DNA of 14,793 nt from positions 1 through 14,793 of the forward strand of contig JBDRKQ010000183.1 of the NCBI GenBank assembly GCA_043813895.1, given 5' to 3'. The translations under genes were made by a program, and so were the position numbers. Below, in pieces: positions 1-6,593 of the stretch. Below the pieces are notes generated by a model. It saw nothing but the letters and a program-made list of their open reading frames with translations, did no database searches and was not told the origin of the DNA. Origin of the DNA: CAZTAR01 sp043813895 (GTDB lineage: Bacteria; Planctomycetota; Phycisphaerae; UBA1845; UTPLA1). Position 1 is the first letter of the stretch. Every line of letters begins with the position of its first letter.

Positions 1-128
1 CCAGAGTCGATTTGGAGCGCGAGGGCCTGAAAGCGGCCGCTGGTATCCTGAAGTTTGATGTGAGCGAACGGGACCCAGACGTCCCCGAAGTGCTTCGTCG
101 GGCGCTTTCGCCAGCTATAGACTGCCAT
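1..128 (-). CDS. Retropepsin-like aspartic protease, N-terminal fragment (cut by window edge)
   Basis: Only the first 42 codons lie in the window. The ATG at 128-126 opens a frame that reads MAVYSWRKRP..., then DVWVPFAHIKLQD and finally ALQIDSG at the window edge. A beta-rich start leading into an [I/V]D[S/T]G triplet is what retropepsin-type aspartic proteases show around the catalytic Asp. The window ends before the usual Ala or Thr after DSG and before the flap, so the family call rests on this short stretch and on position. The start lies inside the last codons of the DUF5678-type gene (14-nt overlap in another frame), which suggests translational coupling. A GAGG about 12 nt upstream may serve as ribosome binding site. 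As far as I remember, small DUF5678 genes often precede such proteases, which supports the call. Confidence 0.5.
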   Translation of the reverse strand, partial: MAVYSWRKRPTKHFGDVWVPFAHIKLQDTSGRFQALALQIDS

Positions 129-330
129 AGATGACGTCCGCCTCGGCGTCCACGGCTTCCAGGATAAACTCGGCCTCCGGCGATTTCTCGCGCGCTGCCG
201 CTGCCGCTTCGGGGGCCGTGTCGCCGACGCCGATCACCTCGCCGTCGTGCACCGCAATCCACTTGCCGCGGTACATCTCGAAGAGTTCGGTGCTCTTCTC
301 GGTAAGCCAATTGAAATCTGCCGATTCCAT
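115..330 (-). CDS. Small DUF5678-type protein (71 aa)
   Basis: The protein begins MESADFNWLTEKSTELFEMY and continues with RGKWIAVHDGEVIGVGDTAP, then an Ala-rich helix and a C-terminal beta segment (AEFILEAVDAEADVIYGSL). The pattern of a helix, then Y-x-G-K-W-I-A-V, a small turn, then G-x-T-x-x-E-A, is that of DUF5678, a short domain of unknown function. I chose the ATG at 330 because GAGG sits 6 nt before it and because a TATAAT box lies just upstream at 352-347, inside the longer open frame, so longer starts would precede the promoter. The gene overlaps the next one, a retropepsin-like protease, by 14 nt, so the two are probably made together. A protease-associated or substrate-holding role is only a guess. 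Confidence 0.75.
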   Translation of the reverse strand: MESADFNWLTEKSTELFEMYRGKWIAVHDGEVIGVGDTAPEAAAAAREKSPEAEFILEAVDAEADVIYGSL

Positions 331-346
331 GTAGCGCCTCGCTACC

Positions 347-375
347 ATTATAGGCACGAGCCCACCGAGGCACAA
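347..375 (-). promoter_or_regulatory. Sigma70-type promoter of the DUF5678/protease pair
   Basis: On the minus strand, TTGTGC (375-370) is followed after exactly 17 bp by a perfect TATAAT (352-347). Transcription would start near 340, leaving a leader of about 10 nt that holds the GAGG ribosome binding site before the ATG at 330. The -35 box matches the consensus only in TTG. Confidence 0.55.
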
Positions 376-432
376 CGGGATACCCTGGATCGAGAGCCGC
401 CGGACCCCGATCCTGGGATTCTGCCGTCTCCT

Positions 433-459
433 CCCCAATCCAAGCCCAGAGCGCAAGCC
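433..459 (-). repeat. GC-rich repeat copy directly after the FG-GAP gene stop
   Basis: Starting with the base after the TAG at 462-460, the minus strand reads GGGCTTGCGCTC then TGGGCTTGGATTGGGG. This matches the right arm of the inverted repeat after speA (GCTTGCGCTC then GGGGCTCGGATTGGG, up to about 14140) at all but two of about 25 positions. It is therefore a third member of a dispersed repeat seen in this window, again next to a stop codon. Confidence 0.6.
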
Positions 460-2052
460 CTACCCATCCGTGCAATCGCCGAAGAAGCAGTCGACCCATC
501 CTTGAATGTCCAAACCATCCAACCGGCCGTCGTCGTTCAAATCGCAGAACGTATCGGCATCGCAGTCCGGATAGGCGGTGTCATACGCATCCCGATCGAC
601 CAGCAGCAGGACCAGCAGGGCAACATCCGCTTCGTCCGCCCGGCCGTCACAGTTGGCGTCGCCGGGGACTGACAGATTGCTGTAGTACACATAGTTGCCC
701 TTGGAGCTATCCCAATTCGTCACGGCCATATCCAACCGGCTCGAGCATGTGTACGTCAGTTCCAACTGGAGCAACGGTGCCATGCCGACACTGACCCAAC
801 CGTGCTCGTGATTGCACACATACTCCGACGGCAACAGCGCTACGCCGTCGCGCGACACGCCCACGACGCACTGGACTGGCTGCTGTGCAAGATGAAACAG
901 CCTCCGCCCGCCGTCTGGTGGAAATGCCTCGACCACCGTCCGAAGGCCGTTCTTGTCGATGTCGCCGAACACGATCTTCTCGACCACGCTGGTGACCGAA
1001 GAGGACCAGCCTGCCGACGCGCCGAAGCCGCTTCCCTGGTTGAAGAACACGCGCGTCGGATCCCACCATCCGCCGGTTGCCAAGTCCAGCAGGCCGTCCG
1101 CATTCACGTCGGCGAGCGCGACTGCAGAGCAATACCCCTCGTAGTAAGTCCAGTTCGCCGTTTGCGAGAAAGAGCCGGCGGGCAGTCCGTCATACTGGCG
1201 AAACCGGCCGCTTCCGCTGCTCAACTGGTTGTTGTCGGCCATTAGGAGGTCCGGCCTCCCGTCGCCCGTCACGTCGCCGGCCGTCACCATGATCGCATCC
1301 TGGTTGGTGACGTCCGTCAGGTTCCAGGAGGCGGTCGTCTCCAGCGTGCCGCCGAGGTTCATGTACATGCGGGACTGCGTGCCGGATGCCGCCGCCGCCA
1401 GGTCGAGCCAGCCGTCCTGGTTCGCGTCCACCCACACAAGGCCCTGATAGTGGTACGTGTCGTCCGACGACCAACTGGCCGTTGCCTCCAGCGCCCCGGC
1501 CACGTTCAGGTACACGTAGTTGGCGTAGTGCTGTTGCGGGCTGTAGGCCCATCCCGTGCCGACTGCCAGATCGGGCCGGCCGTCGTTGTTCATGTCGCCG
1601 AATGCCGCGCCGAACGCGTTGCCGTCCACATCCGCCGTCCAGTCGGGAAGAGAGGAGAGCGTGCCGCTGTTGTTGAGGTAGAGTCGGGCGATCGGTTCCT
1701 GAGTGCCTCCGTTGCCGAGATGTGCGACGGCCACGTCAGGCCAGCCGTCGCCGTTTACGTCGGCAACGTCGAGGTGGCCGTTGTACGCAATGTCTGCGGA
1801 TTGCCAGTCCGGCATGGCCGGATATGTGCCGTCGCCCTGGTTGTAGTACACGACCAGCCGTTGCCGGGAAATGTCGTTGCCGTTGGCGACGACGAGGTCC
1901 AGCCACCCGTCACGGTCCAGATCCGCCAGCGCCGCGCCGGTGCTGACCTGCGTGTCGGTCGATACCCAGTCCGGACTGCCCGGGTAAATCGCCTGACCAT
2001 GTCCGGCCGAGACAACCGCCAACCACGCCGCAACCGCGGTTATCGACTTCAT
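460..2052 (-). CDS. Secreted FG-GAP/VCBS repeat protein with dockerin-like C-terminus (530 aa)
   Basis: The start at 2052 is preceded by GGAG about 8 nt away and opens a clear signal peptide (MKSITAVAAWLAVVSAGHGQA); a longer frame from 2106 lacks this. Seven Asp-rich FG-GAP/VCBS calcium-binding motifs follow: DLDRDGWLDL (~44), DVNGDGWPDV (~98), DMNNDGRPDL (~153), DANQDGWLDL (~209), DVTGDGRPDL (~260), DVNADGLLDL (~315) and a decayed DIDKNGLRTV (~364). Seven repeats fit one seven-bladed beta-propeller. Residues 395-460 form a Cys-containing linker domain I do not recognise. Residues 464-528 carry two EF-hand-like loops (GDANCDGRADEADV and CDLNDDGRLDGLDI), the dockerin-like tail typical of planctomycete exported proteins. 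The role is probably extracellular or cell-surface binding; no catalytic residues are evident. No -35/-10 pair is convincing, so it may share the transcript of the gene upstream, across the G-rich spacer. Confidence 0.85.
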   Translation of the reverse strand: MKSITAVAAWLAVVSAGHGQAIYPGSPDWVSTDTQVSTGAALADLDRDGWLDLVVANGNDISRQRLVVYYNQGDGTYPAMPDWQSADIAYNGHLDVADVNGDGWPDVAVAHLGNGGTQEPIARLYLNNSGTLSSLPDWTADVDGNAFGAAFGDMNNDGRPDLAVGTGWAYSPQQHYANYVYLNVAGALEATASWSSDDTYHYQGLVWVDANQDGWLDLAAAASGTQSRMYMNLGGTLETTASWNLTDVTNQDAIMVTAGDVTGDGRPDLLMADNNQLSSGSGRFRQYDGLPAGSFSQTANWTYYEGYCSAVALADVNADGLLDLATGGWWDPTRVFFNQGSGFGASAGWSSSVTSVVEKIVFGDIDKNGLRTVVEAFPPDGGRRLFHLAQQPVQCVVGVSRDGVALLPSEYVCNHEHGWVSVGMAPLLQLELTYTCSSRLDMAVTNWDSSKGNYVYYSNLSVPGDANCDGRADEADVALLVLLLVDRDAYDTAYPDCDADTFCDLNDDGRLDGLDIQGWVDCFFGDCTDG

Positions 2053-2127
2053 GGAAGATGCTCCAGCCCCCCGGTTCCTTCCCCCGGCGTGGAGCGCGCC
2101 GCACAACTCGCATCGTATTGTGCTCGG

Positions 2128-2164
2128 CCCCTCGGTCCCCTAGCCCCCTAATCCCTTGGTCCCC
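2128..2164 (-). repeat. G-quadruplex-forming tandem G-tract repeat
   Basis: On the minus strand this spacer reads as degenerate 7-9 nt units: GGGGACCAA, GGGATTA, GGGGGCTA, GGGGACCGA, GGGG. There are five G-tracts (2164-2161, 2155-2153, 2148-2144, 2140-2137, 2131-2128) with loops of 5, 4, 3 and 5 nt, satisfying the G3+N1-7 quadruplex rule. It lies between the stop of the P-loop gene and the start of the FG-GAP gene, on the strand that would be in their RNA. Confidence 0.65.
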
Positions 2165-2180
2165 TGATTCCTCACCCTTC

Positions 2181-3368
2181 TTACCCAAACCTGCCGCGTT
2201 CTTTCGGGGCGCTGGCGCGCAGCAGGTTCAGTTGGTAGTCACCGATGTAGCCCTTGGATTGGAAATGCGCGAAGAGGTCCTCGACGCGCGGGAAGACCCT
2301 GGTCGCCGTTTCCGTGATGAAAGGCGAGGGCTCCTTCTTTGGCCGCCAGATGACATAAACCTCCTTCGTTCCCTCGAAGGCGTGCTGAAGCTCGCGCTCG
2401 ACGCCGCTGGACAGGCCGGGGATGCCGCCGGGCAGTTCGGGCACGTAGCTCACGATCATGTCGGATTGGTCGATCAGCTTGAAGTCGCGAGCGTAGATCT
2501 GCCCGTCGATATCGCGGGCCACGCTTGTCACGTCCGGCACGCTGAAGACTATGTCGCGGTCGTTGACCTTGACGGTGATCGTCTGCTCGCCTTTCTTGGT
2601 TGCCTCGCCCGCCTCGAAGAGAAGGCGCTTCTCATCCAGGTCGCCCGGGTCGAAGCAGATGAAGTGCTCCGCCAGAGCCTCGCGGAATGCGTCGATCTCG
2701 GCCAGCACCTCGGGCATGTCCATCACGTGCGACATCGGGAAGCTGGGGTATATTTTCTTCTTCTGCGGCTCGAGCATCAGGCTCACGAGTGACTTCGCCG
2801 TGTCACCCTCATGACCCCGCGCGAGGACATAGAACCGGCCGTGTCCGCCGATTGCGTGCGCGAGGATCTCCGTTGCCAGGATCTCCTCTTCCCGCCAGAC
2901 CATGATGTCCTTGAGCGTGTGGACGAGATCGTGCTCCCTGAGCAGCCGTTCGTGAACGGCGTCGACGTTATCCACCAGCGTCACGTAGAGGTCCGCGTCC
3001 AGATCGGTCATGTGGTCGAAGTCGAACGCCTCGAACAGGCCGTGCTTCCAGCGGAACGTCGCGTGCGTGTTGACGATCAGGTTCTCCGCATTCTCCGCGG
3101 TGGCGAGGATGTCCTTGAACACGGCCCGGCGCAGCGTGTTGAGCCTCAAACGAGGCAGGTCCAGGATTCGGCCCTTTACGACGTCCGGCGCCTCGGCGTA
3201 CATCTTGTCGCCGACATGACAGACACTGACCGGGGCGCCCCGTTCCCGCGCGATTCGGGCAACCTCATCGAGGAACGGTTTCTTGTCCACGCCGACTTGT
3301 CCCGTCACGACGACACGGCAGCCTGAGTGGCCGGTCTCGCCGAACAGGTTACCGGAAGTTTTGCCCAT
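2181..3368 (-). CDS. P-loop kinase-like protein with C-terminal deoxyribosyltransferase-like domain (395 aa)
   Basis: The ATG at 3368 has GGGAG about 8 nt upstream. The N-terminal half starts a Rossmann-like strand CRVVVTGQVGVDKK (residues 17-30) where a Walker A loop would sit, but the usual GK[S/T] is altered to D-K-K. It continues with features recalling archaeal-type adenylate kinase, such as strand ENLIVNTHATFRW (95-107) and LYVTLVDN (127-134). After residue ~290 a second fold appears: YARDFKLIDQSDMIVSYVPE, then GLSSGVERELQHAF and KEVYVIWRPKKEPSPF. A D-x-x-L-I-x-x-[SC]-D-x-[IV]-V strand, then S-G-V-x-x-E-L-x-x-A and a strand ending in P-S-P-F, resembles the nucleoside 2-deoxyribosyltransferase superfamily. 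The likely substrate is a nucleotide, but the reaction is unknown. I recognise the domain types only from motifs. No signal peptide or membrane segment is present, so it should be cytoplasmic. Confidence 0.6.
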   Translation of the reverse strand: MGKTSGNLFGETGHSGCRVVVTGQVGVDKKPFLDEVARIARERGAPVSVCHVGDKMYAEAPDVVKGRILDLPRLRLNTLRRAVFKDILATAENAENLIVNTHATFRWKHGLFEAFDFDHMTDLDADLYVTLVDNVDAVHERLLREHDLVHTLKDIMVWREEEILATEILAHAIGGHGRFYVLARGHEGDTAKSLVSLMLEPQKKKIYPSFPMSHVMDMPEVLAEIDAFREALAEHFICFDPGDLDEKRLLFEAGEATKKGEQTITVKVNDRDIVFSVPDVTSVARDIDGQIYARDFKLIDQSDMIVSYVPELPGGIPGLSSGVERELQHAFEGTKEVYVIWRPKKEPSPFITETATRVFPRVEDLFAHFQSKGYIGDYQLNLLRASAPKERGRFG

Positions 3369-3619
3369 GATCTGGTCTCCCTTCTTACGCTTCCATGATA
3401 ACCGCAGGACGCTGGAGAGAAAACGTCAAATCGTCTTGCCGGTCTCGGCAGCGGCTTGCAAGGCGAATGTTGAATCCGGATGAAGCAAGCGGCGAACGTT
3501 GACGACGGCCAGCGTCAGTCCGATCAGTGCGCATCTGTTGACGCGGCACCCCCGCTAAGACGGGCCTGCCGTCGGACCGATATACCTCGGGAACAGATGG
3601 TCATCGGTGATTGCCAGCC
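3369..3619. other. Divergent intergenic region, no gene seen
   Basis: This stretch separates the minus-strand P-loop gene from the plus-strand zinc-ribbon gene, so it should hold promoters for both. An isolated TTGACG on the minus strand (3429-3424) has no -10 box at a normal distance; TATCAT follows only after 23 bp. If the zinc-ribbon gene really starts near 3821, the non-coding region extends to there and includes the hairpin at 3755-3780. Confidence 0.4.
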
Positions 3620-4864
3620 ATGGACTCGACGTTTGCGAAATCAGGGCGAAACGGCACTGCGACACCGAGTTGGCTTCACCCGGCGCAGGAGCCTAGGCCA
3701 CGCCGAGCCGGGCCAAGGGGGCATCCCGATACTTCTGTGGCACAGGTGGCTCGCCCGTGTTCCCGGCGGCGGGAACACGGCGCCGCAACGGTCTCGGCCC
3801 GCGATCTGCGAGAAGGCCGGCTGAACCGGATCGAGGCAGGCAAGACGAAGCTGTGGCGAGGGAGCCTCCGCCGTACTCAACTTGTCAACGTCGCACTGGT
3901 TCTGATCGTCGGCCTCATCGTCATCTGGCAAGATTGGTCGTTCCTCGGCGGCACCGTCGGCGCCGTCATCGCCACGACGGGCATGTGGCTGTTTGCCAGG
4001 CGCACGGCCCCGACCGAGGAACGTCTTCGTCGCCATATGCTTTTCCTTGCCGCGAAGCGTAGAACCTGCGCGATATGCGGTTACCGAATCCACGACTTGA
4101 CCGGCGACAAGTGCCCCGAGTGTGGCGCCCGATTCGACCCCGACGACGACCGCCATATGCTCAGGGCTCCGGAGACGCTGCACATCTACTCCGCGCAGGC
4201 CCGGTGGATTTCAGCAATCGTCATCGTTCTTGCGATCTTCTGGAGCTGCGCACTGGTCGACAGGAGCGGATGGTTGACACACGCCGCCCTCGCACTCGGC
4301 GGCCTCGCGGCGTTTCACGCCCTGCACGCACTGTGGATCCGAAGGGCACGAACGATCCAAAGGCGGCACGGCCTACCCACGTCGCCGCGCTGCCCGTCGT
4401 GCCGCACCGAGCTGGCTCTCAACCCTGGAAGTGGAAGCCAACTGCCGGTCCGATGCCCAGGATGTATCAGGCCATTGACGTACGGCGATCTCTTCGTCCG
4501 CCCGGATGCCCGGTGGCTGGCCGATCGACGTGTCCGCCGGATTCAGTATCGCCTGCTGATGTTACGCTGGTTTTTCCTTGTCGCCGTCTTCATCGGGCTG
4601 GTTGTTCTCACGCAAGTCGACCCTGTGGTGCGCCGGATCGCGTCGCTCGGGATGGGCCCGGTCGGCCTCGGGTTGTTCGTGGTCTTCTTCGTGGGCGGGA
4701 CGGCGGCGGTTCTGCGTCTGCTCGGTATCCGTCTGAGACGTCGGTTGCACCTTCTCTTCGCCCAGATCGAACCGCAGTGTGAAGGGTGCAACGCTCCGAT
4801 CACCCATGTGCCCATCGGTGGGCCGTGCCCAGCGTGTGAACGACCGACGAGCCGCGCGGACTGA
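3620..4864 (+). CDS. Membrane protein with three zinc ribbons between pairs of membrane helices
   Basis: Counting from the ATG at 3620 (414 aa), the reliable part begins around residue 68. It is modular: helices at ~89-125 (LVNVALVLIVGLIVI, then GGTVGAVIATTGMWLF) followed by ribbon C150/C153...C165/C168 (CAICGY...CPEC); helices at ~196-240 followed by C258/C261...C279/C282 (CPSC...CPGC); helices at ~315-368 followed by C387/C390...C403/C406 (CEGC...CPAC). All three ribbons have intact CxxC pairs. The CxxCGY-x(n)-CPECG style is frequent in planctomycete proteins; function is unknown. The first ~67 residues are Arg/Pro-rich, lack any domain and run through a perfect hairpin. The true start may therefore be GTG 3737 or 3746, or CTG 3821, which has AGAAGG 4 nt before it. 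No partner gene is obvious. Confidence 0.65.
   Translation: MDSTFAKSGRNGTATPSWLHPAQEPRPRRAGPRGHPDTSVAQVARPCSRRREHGAATVSARDLREGRLNRIEAGKTKLWRGSLRRTQLVNVALVLIVGLIVIWQDWSFLGGTVGAVIATTGMWLFARRTAPTEERLRRHMLFLAAKRRTCAICGYRIHDLTGDKCPECGARFDPDDDRHMLRAPETLHIYSAQARWISAIVIVLAIFWSCALVDRSGWLTHAALALGGLAAFHALHALWIRRARTIQRRHGLPTSPRCPSCRTELALNPGSGSQLPVRCPGCIRPLTYGDLFVRPDARWLADRRVRRIQYRLLMLRWFFLVAVFIGLVVLTQVDPVVRRIASLGMGPVGLGLFVVFFVGGTAAVLRLLGIRLRRRLHLLFAQIEPQCEGCNAPITHVPIGGPCPACERPTSRAD
3755..3780. repeat. Perfect 10-bp inverted repeat
   Basis: CCGTGTTCCC (3755-3764) and GGGAACACGG (3771-3780) are exact reverse complements around a 6-nt GGCGGC loop. The preceding bases (CTGTGGCACAGGTGG) resemble a 'TGGCACAGG...' intergenic motif I remember from planctomycete genomes, but I cannot verify that here. 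Its location argues against the reading frame being translated at this point. Confidence 0.6.
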
Positions 4865-5020
4865 AGTCCACGGCTCTTTTGGCTGGGTAGCCCCCTTGCC
4901 ACCAAGCCGATAATCCACGAAAACATGCAAAGGTAGTGTTCAGATTCCACAGACCGTGCGGCGTCTCGAATTGCCCGCCGGCAGTTGCCCGCCGCCCGCC
5001 CGCGATAGCAGGACGTCAAT

Positions 5021-6523
5021 ATGATTGCCCTTATCAAGGAATTGCACCAGCACGTTGGCCGAACCGTCACGCTTCAGGGCTGGCTCTATCATCGCCGCGA
5101 CTCCGGCAAGATCGCCTTCCTCGTCGTCCGCGACGGCACGGGTCTCTGCCAATGCGTCGTGACCAAGTCGCCTGAGACCGAGGCGTTCTTCGAGCAGGCC
5201 CGACGCCTTGGCCAGGAGACGGCCCTCCGCGTGACCGGCAAGGTCCGCGCAGACGAGAAGCAACTCGGCGGGCACGAGATCGACGTCACCGCCCTGGAAG
5301 TCGTGGCCGAGTCCAAGGACTACCCGATCACGCCGAAGGCCCACGGCATCGAGTTCCTCATGAAGCATCGCCACTTGCACTTCCGTTCGCGGAGGCAGTG
5401 GTCGATCCTCCGAATTCGCCATACCGTGATCGACGAGATTCGCGGGTACTTCAATCGCAACGGCTACACGCTGATTGACACGCCGATCTTCGCACCCGCC
5501 GCCGGCGAGGGGGAGCAGACGCTCTTCGAGGTGGATTACTTCGGCGATCCCGTCTATCTCGCCCAGACGGGCCAGCTCTATGTCGAGACGGCCTGCATGT
5601 CGCTGGGCAAGGTCTACTGTTTCGGCCCGACTTTCCGCGCGGAGAAGTCCAAGACGCGCCGGCACCTGACCGAGTTCTGGATGGTCGAGCCGGAGATCGC
5701 GTACGCGGATCTGGATGACGTACTCGCCATGGCCGAGGACTTTACGTGCTCGATCGTCGAGCGCGTGCTTCGCGAGCATCGGGCTGACCTGGAGTTTCTC
5801 GATCGCGATATCGTTGCGTTGGAGAGCGTCAAGAAGCCGTTCGTGCGAATGACGTACACCGAGGCGGCGGACCTGCTGAGAAGCGACAACGCAAAGTCGC
5901 TTCTTGAAAACGACCTGACTGTCAAGAATGCCCGAATCGCGGAACTCGAAAAGCTGATTCCGGAGAAAGAGACCCAGTCACAGGCCGCCGGCGTGAAGCA
6001 ATGGAAGAAGGACAAGCTGGCGGCGGAGGTCATTGCCGATCGGGAGGAACTCGACGCCTTGCAGACCGATGTGAGAAACATCCCGCACCACATGGCGCTC
6101 GCCGCGAACTTCGAATGGGGCAAGGACCTGGGCGGTTCGGACGAGACGATCATCAGCCGGCTGCATGATCGCCCTGTTTTCGTCACGCACTATCCGCGTG
6201 CCGTAAAGGCGTTTTACATGAAGAAGAACGAGGCCGACGACCGGCTCGTGAACAACTTCGACATGCTCGCCCCGGAAGGCTACGGCGAGGTGATCGGCGG
6301 TTCGCAGCGCGAGGACGACTACGACGAGCTGCTCAGTCAGATCGAGGGTCAGGGCCTGGACCGCAAGGACTACGAATGGTACCTCGACCTGCGGAGGTAC
6401 GGCTCGGTCCCGCACGGCGGGTTCGGGCTCGGCGTCGAACGCACCGTCGCCTGGATCTGCGGGCTTGAACACATCCGAGAAACGATTCCCTTCCCGCGGA
6501 TGATGGGGAAGTTCTATCCGTAG
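5021..6523 (+). CDS. asnS: Asparaginyl-tRNA synthetase (500 aa)
   Basis: This class IIb synthetase attaches Asn to tRNA(Asn) in the cytoplasm. The ATG at 5021 has AGGA 8 nt upstream. Residues 14-97 form the OB-fold anticodon-binding domain (VTLQGWLYHRRDSGK...). The catalytic core shows TPIFAPAAGEGEQTLFEV (154-171), motif 2 with FGPTFRAEKSKTRRHLTEFW (201-220) and MVEPEIAYADL (221-231), the EVIGGSQRE signature (423-431), and motif 3 GGFGLGVERTVAWICGLEH (466-484) ending in RETIPFPR. The GEG-x-x-x-F and IGGSQRE patterns favour AsnRS over AspRS. At 500 aa it is longer than the usual 430-470, because residues ~288-362 hold a charged, helical, probably coiled-coil insert between motifs 2 and 3. It appears to be transcribed alone. 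Confidence 0.93.
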   Translation: MIALIKELHQHVGRTVTLQGWLYHRRDSGKIAFLVVRDGTGLCQCVVTKSPETEAFFEQARRLGQETALRVTGKVRADEKQLGGHEIDVTALEVVAESKDYPITPKAHGIEFLMKHRHLHFRSRRQWSILRIRHTVIDEIRGYFNRNGYTLIDTPIFAPAAGEGEQTLFEVDYFGDPVYLAQTGQLYVETACMSLGKVYCFGPTFRAEKSKTRRHLTEFWMVEPEIAYADLDDVLAMAEDFTCSIVERVLREHRADLEFLDRDIVALESVKKPFVRMTYTEAADLLRSDNAKSLLENDLTVKNARIAELEKLIPEKETQSQAAGVKQWKKDKLAAEVIADREELDALQTDVRNIPHHMALAANFEWGKDLGGSDETIISRLHDRPVFVTHYPRAVKAFYMKKNEADDRLVNNFDMLAPEGYGEVIGGSQREDDYDELLSQIEGQGLDRKDYEWYLDLRRYGSVPHGGFGLGVERTVAWICGLEHIRETIPFPRMMGKFYP

Positions 6524-6546
6524 TGGGGAAGGTCAGCCCCTTTCTT

Positions 6547-6578
6547 CAAACACGGGTCAACTTGTTGACCCGTGTTTG
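6547..6578. terminator. Perfect hairpin between convergent asnS and lptG
   Basis: CAAACACGGGTCAAC (6547-6561) and GTTGACCCGTGTTTG (6564-6578) are exact reverse complements separated by TT, so about 13 bp can pair around a small loop. It begins 24 nt after the asnS stop and ends 15 nt before the lptG stop, which is right for a bidirectional terminator. No T-tract follows on either strand, so it is not a textbook intrinsic terminator. Confidence 0.6.
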
Positions 6579-6593
6579 GAAACAAGCCCAGGC

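Noticed and set aside
1450..2151. 233-codon plus-strand frame opposite the FG-GAP gene
   Set aside because: Val/Arg-rich antisense of Asp/Gly repeats; no start signal or motif.
3400..3429. TTGACG with TATCAT upstream of the P-loop gene
   Set aside because: The spacer is 23 bp, too long for a sigma70 promoter.
3480..3824. 114-codon plus-strand open frame before the zinc-ribbon gene
   Set aside because: No domain, no good ribosome binding site, composition typical of chance frames, and it crosses the hairpin at 3755-3780.
4865..5020. Possible leader regulation or promoter upstream of asnS (GATAAT at about 4908, TTGCCCGCCG twice near 4970-4995)
   Set aside because: No -35 box at a proper distance and no T-box or riboswitch pattern; the duplicated TTGCCCGCCG is short and GC-rich enough to be chance.
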